A stretch of 64,000 nucleotides of DNA from Agromyces larvae (GTDB lineage Bacteria; Actinomycetota; Actinomycetes; Actinomycetales; Microbacteriaceae). Below the pieces are notes generated by a model. It saw nothing but the letters and a program-made list of their open reading frames with translations. It did not search any database and was not told where the DNA came from. How positions within the stretch are numbered: the stretch's first letter is position 1; each line of letters starts with the position of its first letter. The DNA is taken from contig NZ_CP094528.1 in NCBI RefSeq assembly GCF_022811705.1, positions 1,736,001 through 1,800,000 of the forward strand. The letters are read 5' to 3'. This document shows positions 42,094 to 50,591 of the stretch, in pieces. The translations under genes were made by a program, and so were the position numbers.

Positions 42094-43419
42094 TCAGCTG
42101 GTGGCCATCTTCTGCTGCGCCTCGTTCAGCATCGCTTCGATATCCGCGTCGGTGGGCGTCGCGCCGGTCGCCGCCTCGGCGAAGAGCGCGACCACGCCGC
42201 CGCCGACGTTCGCCTGGTAGGCGGACACGGTCGGCACCTGCGACATCGGAATGGCGTGGTCGGCGAGGATCAGGCTCCACATGTCCATGAGCTCGGGGAA
42301 GTCCTCATAGGCCGAGGCGGGGACGTCCTTCAGCGGGGGCAGCGTGCCGTACGCCTTGTTCAGGGTCTCGGACACCTCGGGGCTGGTCATGAACTTCACG
42401 AACTCGAGCGCGGCTTCCTTGTGCTTCGTGTTCTTGAAGACCGAGATGTTCGTGCCGGCGATGAAGCTGCCGACCTCGTCGCCGCCCGCCGGAGCCGGCA
42501 CGGGCACGACGCCGTACTGCGACGGGTCCATGCCGTTGGCCTGGAGCGCCGCCACGTTGCCGGTCTGCGCCATGTACATGCCCGCTTTGCCCGCCGCGAA
42601 CTCGCTGGTCGCCTGGGTGCCGTCGGTGAACTGCGCGTTCGACGGGTTCATGACCTTGGCTTCGGACATCAGGTCGAGGTACTGGCGTACGCCCGCGATG
42701 TTCTCGTCGGTGACGAAGTCGGGCTCACCGGCCTTGTCGAACGGCGAGCCGCCCGCCTGGGCCGTGAAGATGTACTGGATGTGCATGGCCACGTTCACGG
42801 TGCCGGCCGGCGCGACGATGCCCCAGGTGTCGGTGGCGGGGTCGGTGATCGCCTTCGCGGCGTCGACGAGTTCCTCCCACGTGGTGGGCGCCTCGAGGTT
42901 CTTCGCCTCGAAGAGCGCCTTGTTGTAGAAGAGGCCGTAGACCTGGCTGTAGAGGGGCAGGGACGTCGGCGCAACGCCCTCGGGCCCGGTCGTCTGCCAC
43001 GCGGATTCGAGGAACTTGTCCTTGCCGCCGACGGCCTCGAGGTCCTCGCCCTCGAACGGCAGGAATGCGCCGGTCGTGTTCAGCGTGGTGGCGTTCGTGT
43101 TGCCGATGTTGACGACGTCGGGGCCCTGGCCCGAGACGGCCGCCGCGAGCGTGTTGTTCGTCATGTCGCTCCACGGGATGACCTCGAGGTCGACCGTGAT
43201 GCCCGTCTGCTCCTCGAACTTGTCGAGCTCGGGCTGGAGGATCTCGACGTCCGCGTCGAGGCTGGGGCCCTGGTTCGTGGCCCAGTACTTGATGGTGGTG
43301 CCCGCGAACGGCTTGCTGGCGTCGGTCGGCGCAGGACTCTCGCCGCTCTGGGCGCATCCGGCGAGACCGACCGTGAGTGCCAACACGGCCGCGCCCGCTG
43401 TGAGGATTCGGATCTTCAT
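42094..43419 (-). CDS. Extracellular sugar-binding lipoprotein of an ABC importer
   Basis: 441 residues, family 1 solute-binding protein. Lipoprotein signal peptide with lipobox LAGC (C22), then an Ser/Pro linker, TTIKYWATNQGPSLDADVEI and GQGPDVVNIGN, SQVYGLFYNKALFE, and a C-terminal NEAQQKMATS. GGGAG precedes the ATG. It is first of the eight-gene unit E. Binding specificity cannot be read directly; downstream kinase and aldolase suggest a sulfonated sugar. Confidence 0.9.
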   Translation of the reverse strand: MKIRILTAGAAVLALTVGLAGCAQSGESPAPTDASKPFAGTTIKYWATNQGPSLDADVEILQPELDKFEEQTGITVDLEVIPWSDMTNNTLAAAVSGQGPDVVNIGNTNATTLNTTGAFLPFEGEDLEAVGGKDKFLESAWQTTGPEGVAPTSLPLYSQVYGLFYNKALFEAKNLEAPTTWEELVDAAKAITDPATDTWGIVAPAGTVNVAMHIQYIFTAQAGGSPFDKAGEPDFVTDENIAGVRQYLDLMSEAKVMNPSNAQFTDGTQATSEFAAGKAGMYMAQTGNVAALQANGMDPSQYGVVPVPAPAGGDEVGSFIAGTNISVFKNTKHKEAALEFVKFMTSPEVSETLNKAYGTLPPLKDVPASAYEDFPELMDMWSLILADHAIPMSQVPTVSAYQANVGGGVVALFAEAATGATPTDADIEAMLNEAQQKMATS

Positions 43420-43484
43420 TGAGCGAACTCCCTGGGTGAGGTGGCTTCGGGGAGCTGCAGGACCGGCTCCCCTTCGAGGTCACC

Positions 43485-43522
43485 ATTGAAACACTCACAA
43501 AAAATGTTGTCAATAGAACATT
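43485..43522 (-). promoter_or_regulatory. Unit E promoter with candidate DeoR operator
   Basis: Minus strand: TTGACA (43508-43513) and TTCAAT (43485-43490) spaced 17 bases. AATGTT (43503-43508) and AACATT (43517-43522) form an inverted repeat with an 8-base spacer straddling the -35. The AT-rich run is unlike its surroundings. It is well placed for the operon's DeoR repressor. Confidence 0.7.
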
Positions 43523-43550
43523 CTACGTGCGATTGCGCGCGCTGCAGGCG

Positions 43551-43904
43551 TCACCCGACGAGCCCGCCCACGAGGACCACGAGCAGCTGGGCGGCAGCCA
43601 CCAAGACCGGAAGCAACAGGACGAGCAGCACCGACCCGACGGTCGACACGATCACCGGCAGTCGATCGGATCCGGCCCGCCTGCCCGCCCGCACGAGGGC
43701 GATGACGCCGTACACCACCGAAACCACGGCGAGCAGGGCGACGATCGGCACCAGCAAGGGGATGAACATCACCCCGGCCCGATGCACCGCATCGCTCGGC
43801 ACGAGTCGCACGATCAGGGCGAGCGCGATGCCGGCGCCCGCAACGCCGAGGGCCCACAGGAAAAACTCGCGGGAACGGATGGCAGGAGAGGTCGTCGTTG
43901 ACAC
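43551..43904 (-). CDS. Small membrane protein of unknown function
   Basis: 117 residues with three or four predicted membrane helices (about 14-34, 45-71 and 83-115) and a basic loop ARRAGRRAGSDR-like near 74. Not recognised. GTG at 43904 is chosen: TAGACT (43912-43917 on this strand) ends seven bases before it, as in leaderless genes. It is divergent from gnd and its promoter contains an ACCAGT/ACTGGT inverted repeat. It lies upstream of unit E on the same strand, but that unit has its own promoter. Confidence 0.6.
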   Translation of the reverse strand: MSTTTSPAIRSREFFLWALGVAGAGIALALIVRLVPSDAVHRAGVMFIPLLVPIVALLAVVSVVYGVIALVRAGRRAGSDRLPVIVSTVGSVLLVLLLPVLVAAAQLLVVLVGGLVG

Positions 43905-43908
43905 ATTT

Positions 43909-43922
43909 ACCAGTCTACTGGT
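43909..43922. promoter_or_regulatory. Inverted repeat over the -10 of the small membrane protein
   Basis: ACCAGT-CT-ACTGGT overlaps the TAGACT box read leftward. A repressor site is possible; no local regulator is an obvious match. Confidence 0.4.
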
Positions 43923-44023
43923 TCGGAAACTCACATTCTCGGTCGCTCCGCGCAACGCCGCGCAACGCAACACACCGCCCGACTACGCTGGACTCATCCC
44001 GCATTTCTCCCGAGGAGTTCTCC

Positions 44024-45490
44024 GTGCCTGAAACCGCAAGCGCCAACATCGGGGTCGTCGGCCTCGCCGTCATGGGCTCGAACCTGGCCCGCAACCTCGC
44101 CAGCCGCGAGGGCAACACGGTGGCCGTGTTCAACCGCTCCCCCGAGCGCACCCGCACCCTGGTCGACGAGCACCCCGAGGCCGGCTTCATCGCGTCCGAG
44201 AGCTACGACGAGTTCGTCGCCTCGCTGCAGAAGCCGCGTACGGCGGTCATCATGGTGCAGGCCGGCAAGGGCACCGACGCGGTCATCTCCGAACTCACCG
44301 CCCGCTTCGAGCCGGGCGACATCATCGTCGACGGCGGCAACGCGAACTTCCACGACACCATCCGCCGCGAGGCCGAGGTGCGCTCGCACGGCCTGCACTT
44401 CGTCGGCATGGGCGTCTCGGGCGGCGAAGAGGGCGCGCTCAACGGCCCGTCGCTCATGCCCGGCGGCACCGCCGAGTCGTACGAGACCCTCGGCCCGATC
44501 CTGCGCACGATCGCGGCGAAGGCCCCCGAGGACGGCGAGCCGTGCGTGACCCACGTCGGCACCGACGGCGCCGGCCACTTCGTGAAGATGGTGCACAACG
44601 GCATCGAGTACGCCGACATGCAGCTCATCGCCGAGGCGTACGACCTCATCCGCCAGGGCACCGGCAAGAGCCCGGCCGAGATCGCCGACATCTTCGCCGC
44701 GTGGAACACCGGCGAACTCGAGAGCTACCTCATCGAGATCACCGCCGAGGTGCTGCGCCAGGTCGACGCCGCCACCGGCGAGCCGCTCGTCGACGTCATC
44801 CTCGACGCCGCGGGCGCGAAGGGCACCGGCGCCTGGACGGTGCAGAACGCCCTCGACCTGGGCGTGCCGACCTCGGGCATCGCCGAGGCCGTGTTCGCCC
44901 GCTCGCTGTCGTCGAAGGCCGCACAGCGCGAGGCATCCGCCGACCTGCCCGGCCCGGCCGAGGCGTGGACGGTCGCGCCCGAGGACGCCGACGCCTTCAT
45001 CGAGGACGTGCGCCGCGCCCTGTACGCGTCGAAGATCATCGCCTACTCGCAGGGCTTCGACGAGATCATCTCGGGCGCCGAGCAGTTCGGCTGGAACATC
45101 GACAAGGGCGAGATCGCGAAGATCTGGCGAGCCGGATGCATCATCCGCGCGCGGTTCCTCAACCGCATCGCCGAGGCGTACGCCGACGACCCCAGCCTCG
45201 TCGCGCTGGTCGTGGCGCCGTACTTCCGCGACGCGATCGCGGGCGCCCAGGAGAGCTGGCGCCGCGTCGTGCAGATCGCCGCGGGCGCAGGCATCCCGAC
45301 CCCGGCGTTCTCATCGTCGCTCGCCTACTACGACGGCCTGCGCGCGAAGCGCCTGCCGGCCGCGCTCATCCAGGGGCAGCGCGACTTCTTCGGCGCGCAC
45401 ACCTACCGTCGCATCGACAAGGACGGCGTGTTCCACACGCTCTGGTCGGGCGACCGCACCGAGATCGAGACCGAGCCCAGCTGGCACTGA
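44024..45490 (+). CDS. gnd: 6-phosphogluconate dehydrogenase, decarboxylating (NADP type)
   Basis: Oxidises 6-phosphogluconate to ribulose 5-phosphate, CO2 and NADPH. 488 residues. NIGVVGLAVMGSNLARNLA and VFNRSPERT (NADP-favouring Asn-Arg), GGNANF, MGVSGGEEGALNGPSLMPGG, and HFVKMVHNGIEYADMQ with the catalytic Lys and Glu. GTG at 44024 has GAGGAG upstream; TACGCT at 43984-43989 is a likely -10. It links the gluconokinase of unit A to the pentose phosphate pathway. Confidence 0.95.
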   Translation: MPETASANIGVVGLAVMGSNLARNLASREGNTVAVFNRSPERTRTLVDEHPEAGFIASESYDEFVASLQKPRTAVIMVQAGKGTDAVISELTARFEPGDIIVDGGNANFHDTIRREAEVRSHGLHFVGMGVSGGEEGALNGPSLMPGGTAESYETLGPILRTIAAKAPEDGEPCVTHVGTDGAGHFVKMVHNGIEYADMQLIAEAYDLIRQGTGKSPAEIADIFAAWNTGELESYLIEITAEVLRQVDAATGEPLVDVILDAAGAKGTGAWTVQNALDLGVPTSGIAEAVFARSLSSKAAQREASADLPGPAEAWTVAPEDADAFIEDVRRALYASKIIAYSQGFDEIISGAEQFGWNIDKGEIAKIWRAGCIIRARFLNRIAEAYADDPSLVALVVAPYFRDAIAGAQESWRRVVQIAAGAGIPTPAFSSSLAYYDGLRAKRLPAALIQGQRDFFGAHTYRRIDKDGVFHTLWSGDRTEIETEPSWH

Positions 45491-45518
45491 GCCCCGGCTC
45501 TCCCGAACCGGGCGTCGG

Positions 45519-45546
45519 AGCCCGGCGACGAGCAGGTCGCCGGGCT
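45519..45546 (+). terminator. Hairpin after gnd
   Basis: AGCCCGGCGAC and GTCGCCGGGCT form an 11-bp stem with loop GAGCAG. No T-tract follows; instead the TACGAT box of the next gene begins at 45546. Confidence 0.5.
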
Positions 45547-45560
45547 ACGATGGTGCTCCC

Positions 45561-45938
45561 ATGAGCACCGATCCGATGGCCGACGACTGGCATCCCGAGC
45601 TCGCCGGCGACGGCGACGCCGAGTGGCCGGTCCGCGGCGACCGACGGCGGCGGATGCTCCGCGCGGTCGTGTTCGTGGCGCTCGCGGCCATGGTGCTGCC
45701 GCTCGTGCTCTCGCTCTACGGTGTGGCGCACAACGCCGCCGCCCGGTCGTGCGCGTCGCTCGCGCAGGCGTTCGACGCGCGCGCGACCGGCGCGCACGTG
45801 GCGTTCGACCTCTTCGCCCCCGGCGGGCCGGGCTGGCTGTGCTACGCCGAGTCCGAGCACGAGAGCCGACTGGTGGCGAATCTCGGCATCATCCCCGGGC
45901 CGCCGCGCTTCGTCGACGGGCCGGGCCGCGACGTCTGA
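45561..45938 (+). CDS. Single-span membrane protein of unknown function
   Basis: 125 residues: acidic N-terminus, basic stretch RGDRRRRML, one transmembrane helix at about 33-55, then an exterior domain of about 70 residues with two cysteines (RSCASL, WLCYAE). Not recognised. The ATG at 45561 lies nine bases after TACGAT, so the mRNA is close to leaderless. Convergent with the HTH gene 14 bases away. Confidence 0.6.
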   Translation: MSTDPMADDWHPELAGDGDAEWPVRGDRRRRMLRAVVFVALAAMVLPLVLSLYGVAHNAAARSCASLAQAFDARATGAHVAFDLFAPGGPGWLCYAESEHESRLVANLGIIPGPPRFVDGPGRDV

Positions 45939-45952
45939 CCCGGCCGCGACGT

Positions 45953-46423
45953 TCAGCCCTCGGGCTCGAGGAACACCCGCTTGTAGCTGCGCCCGTCGGG
46001 CAGTTCGACGGTGCGCGCCTCGAGCAGCCCGCGCGACACCCGCTGGTAGATCGCCTGCGGGGTCACGCCGAGCTGCTTCGCCGCCTCCGCGACCGAGAGC
46101 CCCGGCAGGTCGACGGGTTTCGACGACGGCCGGTCGCGCTTGCGGCGCCGGCTCGCCTCCTGCCGCCGGGCGATGGCGTCGTCGTCGCCCGCCCACCGGT
46201 ACTTCGCCGCGGACGGGCTGAGGCCCGCAGCATCCGCGACGTCCTCCCAGGTCGCGCCCGAGGCGACCGCCTCGCGCACCGCGGCGAGCGCGGCCGGGTC
46301 GGCTTCGAGGGCGGCCACGAGCGAACGGATGCCTCGGAGCCGCTCGAGCGGCGGAGCATCCGCGTCGTCGAGCGCGACGAGACGCGCGAGCGCCGCAGCC
46401 GTTCCCTCCGACAGGAACCCCAT
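45953..46423 (-). CDS. Helix-turn-helix protein of unknown role
   Basis: 156 residues with two DNA-binding-type segments: TWEDVADAAGLSPSAAKYRWAGD (about 58-80) and LSVAEAAKQLGVTPQAIYQRVSRG (about 108-131), joined by a basic linker RRQEASRRRKRDRP. The C-terminal DGRSYKRVFLE resembles excisionase/MerR-like wings. Probably a small DNA-binding protein; target unknown. The start is two bases after the acyl-CoA ligase stop, so it is co-transcribed with it. Confidence 0.65.
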   Translation of the reverse strand: MGFLSEGTAAALARLVALDDADAPPLERLRGIRSLVAALEADPAALAAVREAVASGATWEDVADAAGLSPSAAKYRWAGDDDAIARRQEASRRRKRDRPSSKPVDLPGLSVAEAAKQLGVTPQAIYQRVSRGLLEARTVELPDGRSYKRVFLEPEG

Positions 46424-46424
46424 C

Positions 46425-48128
46425 TCAGCCGTTCAGCAGCCCGGTGCGCACCTGGCGCCGCAGCACCTTGCCGATCTGCGACTTCGGCAGCTCGTCGGCC
46501 TGCACCACGCGCCTGGGCACCTTGTAGGGCGTCAGCGCGTCGCGCGCGAAGGTGCGGATCGCCTCGGCGTCGAAGGCCGCGCCCTCGCGGAGCACCACGA
46601 CGGCGACCACCTGCTCGCCGGAGTGCTCATCGGGCAGCCCGACGACCGCGCAGTCGTCGATGTCGGGGTGCTTGCACAGCGCCTCCTCGACCTCGGTCGG
46701 CGCGACGTTGAAGCCGCCGGTGATGATGAGCTCCTTGATGCGGTCGACGATCCGCACGAAGCCGGCGTCGTCGATCGCGACGATGTCACCCGTGCGGAAC
46801 CACGGCGAACCGCCGTCGGGGTCGTCGACGAACACCGCCTCGGTCTCCTCGGGCTTCTTCCAGTAGCCCTGGAACACCTGCGGACCGCGCACGACGAGCT
46901 CGCCGCGCTCGCCCTGCGGCACGTCGGTCATGGGGTCGTCGGGGTCGACGACCCGGCACTCGGTCGACGGCAGCGGCAGGCCGACCGTGCCCGCCCGGCG
47001 GTTGTCGGCCACCGGGTTGGCCATCAGCACGGGCGAGCACTCGCTGAGACCGTAGCCCTCGACGAGGTATCCGCCGGTGCGCTCCTCCCAGGGCTCGACC
47101 ACGTCGGTCGACAGCGCCATCGCACCCGAGATCGCAATCTGGATGCCCGCGAGCGACACGCCCTGCGCATCGGCGGCCTGCGTGAGCCGCTTGTAGATCG
47201 GCGGCACCGCCGGCAGGAACGTCGCCGGGCGCTTCTTCACGACCTTCAGGATGAGGTCGGCGTCGGGCTTCGGGAACAGCACCAGCCGCGCACCCATGCT
47301 CATCGCGAACGTCAGGCAGAGGGTGAGCCCGTACGCGTGGAACATCGGCAGCACCGCGTAGACGACCGCGGTGCCGCGCGGCACCTGCGGCACCCAGGCC
47401 CGCGCCTGCGCCGCGTTCGCGAGCAGGTTGCCGTGCGTGAGGGTCGCCCCCTTCGGGTTGCCCGTCGTGCCGCTCGTGTACTGGATGAGGGCGACGTCGT
47501 CGACGCCGGGCGTGAAGATGTGCGGGTCGATGGGGTCGGCTTCGACCAGCTGCTCCCAGCGCACCGTGCCGCGCACCTTCGTCGTGAGGGCGTCGCGCGA
47601 CTCGCGCGCCTTCGCGATCGGCAGACGCAGCGCCGCGCGGGTCGCGAACGGCATCGCCCGGGTCACGTCGACCGAGACGACCGTCGGCACCGCGACATCC
47701 GCCGGGAAGCCCTGGATGGTCTCCACCGTCTTGTCCCACGCGATCGCCACGCGCGCGCCGTGGTCCTCGAACTGGTGGCGCAGCTCGCGCGGCGTGTACA
47801 GCGGGTTGTGCTCGACGACGATCGCGCCGAGCCGCAGCACCGCGTAGAACGCGACGATGTGCTGCGGGCAGTTCGGCAGCACGATCGCGACCGGGTCGCC
47901 CTTCTGCACGCCGAGCAGCCGCAGGCCCTCGGCGGCGCGCTCGATCTGCGCGCCGAGGTCGGCGTAGGTCGTCTCGCGGCCGAAGAACTCGAGTGCGGGC
48001 CGGTCGGGGTACTGCGCGACCGACTCGCGGATGAGGTCGTAGAGGGAGCCCTCGGCGGCGTCGATGTCGTCGGGCACCCCCTCGGCGTAGCTGTCGAGCC
48101 AGGGACGCGGGGTCGAGGTGGTGCTCAC
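46425..48128 (-). CDS. Long-chain fatty acid-CoA ligase
   Basis: 567 residues, ANL superfamily. YTSGTTGNPKGATLTHGN (AMP-binding P-loop), EGYGLSECSPVLMANP, WFRTGDIVAIDDAGFVRIVDRIKELIITGGFNVAPTEVE (hinge) and the C-terminal KSQIGKVLRR lysine are all present. Activates fatty acids for beta-oxidation or lipid synthesis (FadD type). GTG at 48128 starts nine bases after the prs stop. No fatty-acid genes are nearby. Confidence 0.9.
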   Translation of the reverse strand: MSTTSTPRPWLDSYAEGVPDDIDAAEGSLYDLIRESVAQYPDRPALEFFGRETTYADLGAQIERAAEGLRLLGVQKGDPVAIVLPNCPQHIVAFYAVLRLGAIVVEHNPLYTPRELRHQFEDHGARVAIAWDKTVETIQGFPADVAVPTVVSVDVTRAMPFATRAALRLPIAKARESRDALTTKVRGTVRWEQLVEADPIDPHIFTPGVDDVALIQYTSGTTGNPKGATLTHGNLLANAAQARAWVPQVPRGTAVVYAVLPMFHAYGLTLCLTFAMSMGARLVLFPKPDADLILKVVKKRPATFLPAVPPIYKRLTQAADAQGVSLAGIQIAISGAMALSTDVVEPWEERTGGYLVEGYGLSECSPVLMANPVADNRRAGTVGLPLPSTECRVVDPDDPMTDVPQGERGELVVRGPQVFQGYWKKPEETEAVFVDDPDGGSPWFRTGDIVAIDDAGFVRIVDRIKELIITGGFNVAPTEVEEALCKHPDIDDCAVVGLPDEHSGEQVVAVVVLREGAAFDAEAIRTFARDALTPYKVPRRVVQADELPKSQIGKVLRRQVRTGLLNG

Positions 48129-48137
48129 CGATGCATC

Positions 48138-49115
48138 CTACGCGGCGCCGTCGAACATGCTCGTCACCGAGCCGTCTTCGAAGATCTCCTTGATCGCGCG
48201 CGCCAGCAGCGGCGCGATCGGGAGCACCGTCAGACGGTCCCAGCGCTTGTCCTCGGGGACGGGCAGGGTGTCGGTGACGACGACCCGGTCGATCACGTCG
48301 GACTGCAGGATCTCGACCGCGGGCGGCGAGAACACCGCGTGCGTCGCCGCGACCACGACGCCCGTGGCGCCGTTCGCCTTCAGCGCCTCGGCCGCTTTCA
48401 CGATGGTGCGGCCGGTGTCGATGAGGTCGTCGACGAGCAGGCACACCCGGCCCTCGACGGTGCCGACGATCTCGTGCACCGAGACCTGGTTCGGCACCAG
48501 CGGGTCGCGGCGCTTGTGGATGATGGCCAGCGGCGCACCGAGCTTGTCGCTCCAGATGTCGGCGACGCGCACCCGGCCCATGTCGGGCGAGACGACGGTG
48601 AGCGTCGACGGGTCGAGCGTCTCTTTGAACTCGTTGAGCAGCACCGGCATCGCGAACAGGTGGTCGACCGGGCCGTCGAAGAAGCCCTGGATCTGCGCGG
48701 CGTGCAGGTCGACGCTCATGATGCGGTCGGCCCCGGCGGCCTTGAACAGGTCGGCGACCAGGCGGGCCGAGATCGGCTCGCGGCCGCGGCCCTTCTTGTC
48801 TTGACGCGCGTAGGGGTAGAACGGCGCGACCACGGTGATGCGCTTCGCGGAGGCCCGCTTCAACGCGTCGACCATGATGAGCTGCTCCATGAGCCACTCG
48901 TTGATGGGCGACGTGTGCGACTGGATCACGAACGCGTCGGCGCCGCGCACGCTCTCGTCGTAGCGGGCGTAGATCTCGCCGTTCGCGAAGGTGCGCGCAT
49001 CGGTGGGCACCAGTTCACTGCCGAGCTCCTCGGCGATCGACTCGGCGAGCGCGGGATGCGCACGGCCCGAGACCAGCACCAGTCGTTTGGATCCGGCGGT
49101 CTCGATTCCCGACAT
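48138..49115 (-). CDS. prs: Ribose-phosphate pyrophosphokinase
   Basis: Makes PRPP from ribose 5-phosphate and ATP for nucleotide, His and Trp synthesis. 325 residues. FANGEIYARY, FYPYARQDKKGRGREPISARL (ATP loop), MSVDLHAAQIQGFF (PRPP/Mg His) and VCLLVDDLIDTGRT (PRPP-binding). ATG at 49115 has GGAAGGA upstream. It follows glmU by 32 bases, the usual actinobacterial pair; the usual downstream neighbours (rplY, pth) are about 40 kb away. Confidence 0.97.
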   Translation of the reverse strand: MSGIETAGSKRLVLVSGRAHPALAESIAEELGSELVPTDARTFANGEIYARYDESVRGADAFVIQSHTSPINEWLMEQLIMVDALKRASAKRITVVAPFYPYARQDKKGRGREPISARLVADLFKAAGADRIMSVDLHAAQIQGFFDGPVDHLFAMPVLLNEFKETLDPSTLTVVSPDMGRVRVADIWSDKLGAPLAIIHKRRDPLVPNQVSVHEIVGTVEGRVCLLVDDLIDTGRTIVKAAEALKANGATGVVVAATHAVFSPPAVEILQSDVIDRVVVTDTLPVPEDKRWDRLTVLPIAPLLARAIKEIFEDGSVTSMFDGAA

Positions 49116-49147
49116 GTGTGCTGTCCTTCCGCCGGCCCCGGCCGGGC

Positions 49148-50590
49148 TCAGTCGGTGCCGTTCTCGCCCTGCCCGGCCTGCGCCGCGGCCTCCGCGGCAG
49201 CGGTGCCGGCCCGGTGGGCGAGGACCCACCCTTCGATGTTGCGCTGCGGCGCGACGTTCACCGCGAGAGACCCGGCAGGGACGTCCTTTCGGACGACCGT
49301 GCCCGCCCCCGTGTACGCGCCGTCACCAATCCTAACGGGCGCGACGAAGACGCCGTGCGACCCCGTGCGCACGTGCGAGCCGATCTCGGTTCGGTGCTTG
49401 TTCACGCCGTCGTAGTTCGCGGTGATCGAGCCGGCGCCCACGTTCGATTCGACGCCGATCTCGGTGTCGCCGATGTAGCTGAGGTGGGGCACCTTGCTGC
49501 CGTGCCCGATCGTCGCGTTCTTCGTCTCGACGAAGGTGCCGATCTTGCCGTCGGCGCCGAGCACGGTGCCGGGCCGCAGGTAGGCGAAGGGGCCGACGGA
49601 TGCTCCGTCGCCGACGACGGCGAGCGTGGCATCCGTGCGCTTCACCTCGGCGCGTGCGCCGATCTCGCAGTCGACGAGCGTGGTGTCTGGGCCGACGATC
49701 GCGCCGGCCTGCACGAGCGTCGCACCCTTCAGCTGCGTGCCCGGCCGGATGGTCGCGTCGGGCTCGATGCGCACCGCGAGGTCGATCCAGGTGGTCGCGG
49801 GGTCTTCGATCGTGACGCCCGCGAGCTGCCAGCCGCGCACGATGAGCGCGTTCAGACGGGCCGCCGTCTCGGCGAGCTGCGCGCGGTCGTTGATGCCGGC
49901 CACGAGCCACGGCTCGCTCACCGGCACCGCCTCGACCTCGCTGCCGGCCGACCGCAGCAGCCCGATCAGATCGGTCAGGTACTTCTCGCCCTGCGCGTTC
50001 TCGGTGGTGAGGTTCGCGAGCTGGTCGCGCAGCGCGCCCGCTCCGAACGCGTACACGCCCGCGTTGATCTCGTCGATCGCGCGCTCGGCATCGGACGCGT
50101 CCTTCTGCTCGACGATGCGGTCGAAGGCGCCGGATGCATCGCGCACGATGCGCCCGTAGCCGGTCGGGTCGGCGAACCGGGCGGAGAGGACGGATGCCGC
50201 GACGCCCGCCGCGCGATGCTGCTGCACGAACGCGGCGAGGGTGTCGGCGTTCAGCAGCGGCACGTCGCCGTTCAGCACCAGCACCTCGCCGTCGAAGCCC
50301 TCGGGCAGCGCCGCGAACGCGAGCTCGACGGCGCGGCCGGTGCCGGGCACCTCGTCCTGGTCGACGATCGACGTGCCGGGGAACTCGGCCTCGATCGCCT
50401 CGGCGACGAGGTCGCGTTCGTGCCGCACGACGGCGAGCACCTCGGCCGCGTCGAGCGCGCGGGCGGTGGCCAGCACGTGCGCGACGATCGGCGCACCCGC
50501 GAGGGGGTGCAGCACCTTCGGCAGCGACGACTTCATGCGCGTGCCCTGACCCGCGGCCAGGACGATGATGGCGAGGTTCTGATCGGTCAT
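49148..50590 (-). CDS. glmU: Bifunctional UDP-GlcNAc pyrophosphorylase / glucosamine-1-phosphate acetyltransferase
   Basis: Makes UDP-GlcNAc for the cell wall. 480 residues: N-terminal uridylyltransferase with LAAGQGTRMKSSLPKVLHPLAG (11-32) and NGDVPLL, then a left-handed beta-helix acetyltransferase (GPFAYLRPGTVLG, ETKNATIGHGSKVPHLSYIGD, NYDGVNKHRTEIG). ATG at 50590 is the only start ahead of the first beta-strand; it lies one base past the tRNA-Gln 3' end, so its GGCGGAG ribosome-binding site is the tRNA acceptor stem. Confidence 0.97.
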   Translation of the reverse strand: MTDQNLAIIVLAAGQGTRMKSSLPKVLHPLAGAPIVAHVLATARALDAAEVLAVVRHERDLVAEAIEAEFPGTSIVDQDEVPGTGRAVELAFAALPEGFDGEVLVLNGDVPLLNADTLAAFVQQHRAAGVAASVLSARFADPTGYGRIVRDASGAFDRIVEQKDASDAERAIDEINAGVYAFGAGALRDQLANLTTENAQGEKYLTDLIGLLRSAGSEVEAVPVSEPWLVAGINDRAQLAETAARLNALIVRGWQLAGVTIEDPATTWIDLAVRIEPDATIRPGTQLKGATLVQAGAIVGPDTTLVDCEIGARAEVKRTDATLAVVGDGASVGPFAYLRPGTVLGADGKIGTFVETKNATIGHGSKVPHLSYIGDTEIGVESNVGAGSITANYDGVNKHRTEIGSHVRTGSHGVFVAPVRIGDGAYTGAGTVVRKDVPAGSLAVNVAPQRNIEGWVLAHRAGTAAAEAAAQAGQGENGTD

Positions 50591-50591
50591 G

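Noticed and set aside
46140-49415. A 1091-codon plus-strand frame opposite the acyl-CoA ligase and prs
   Set aside because: Antisense to two firmly identified genes, with Arg/His/Asp-rich composition; no start signal or motif.
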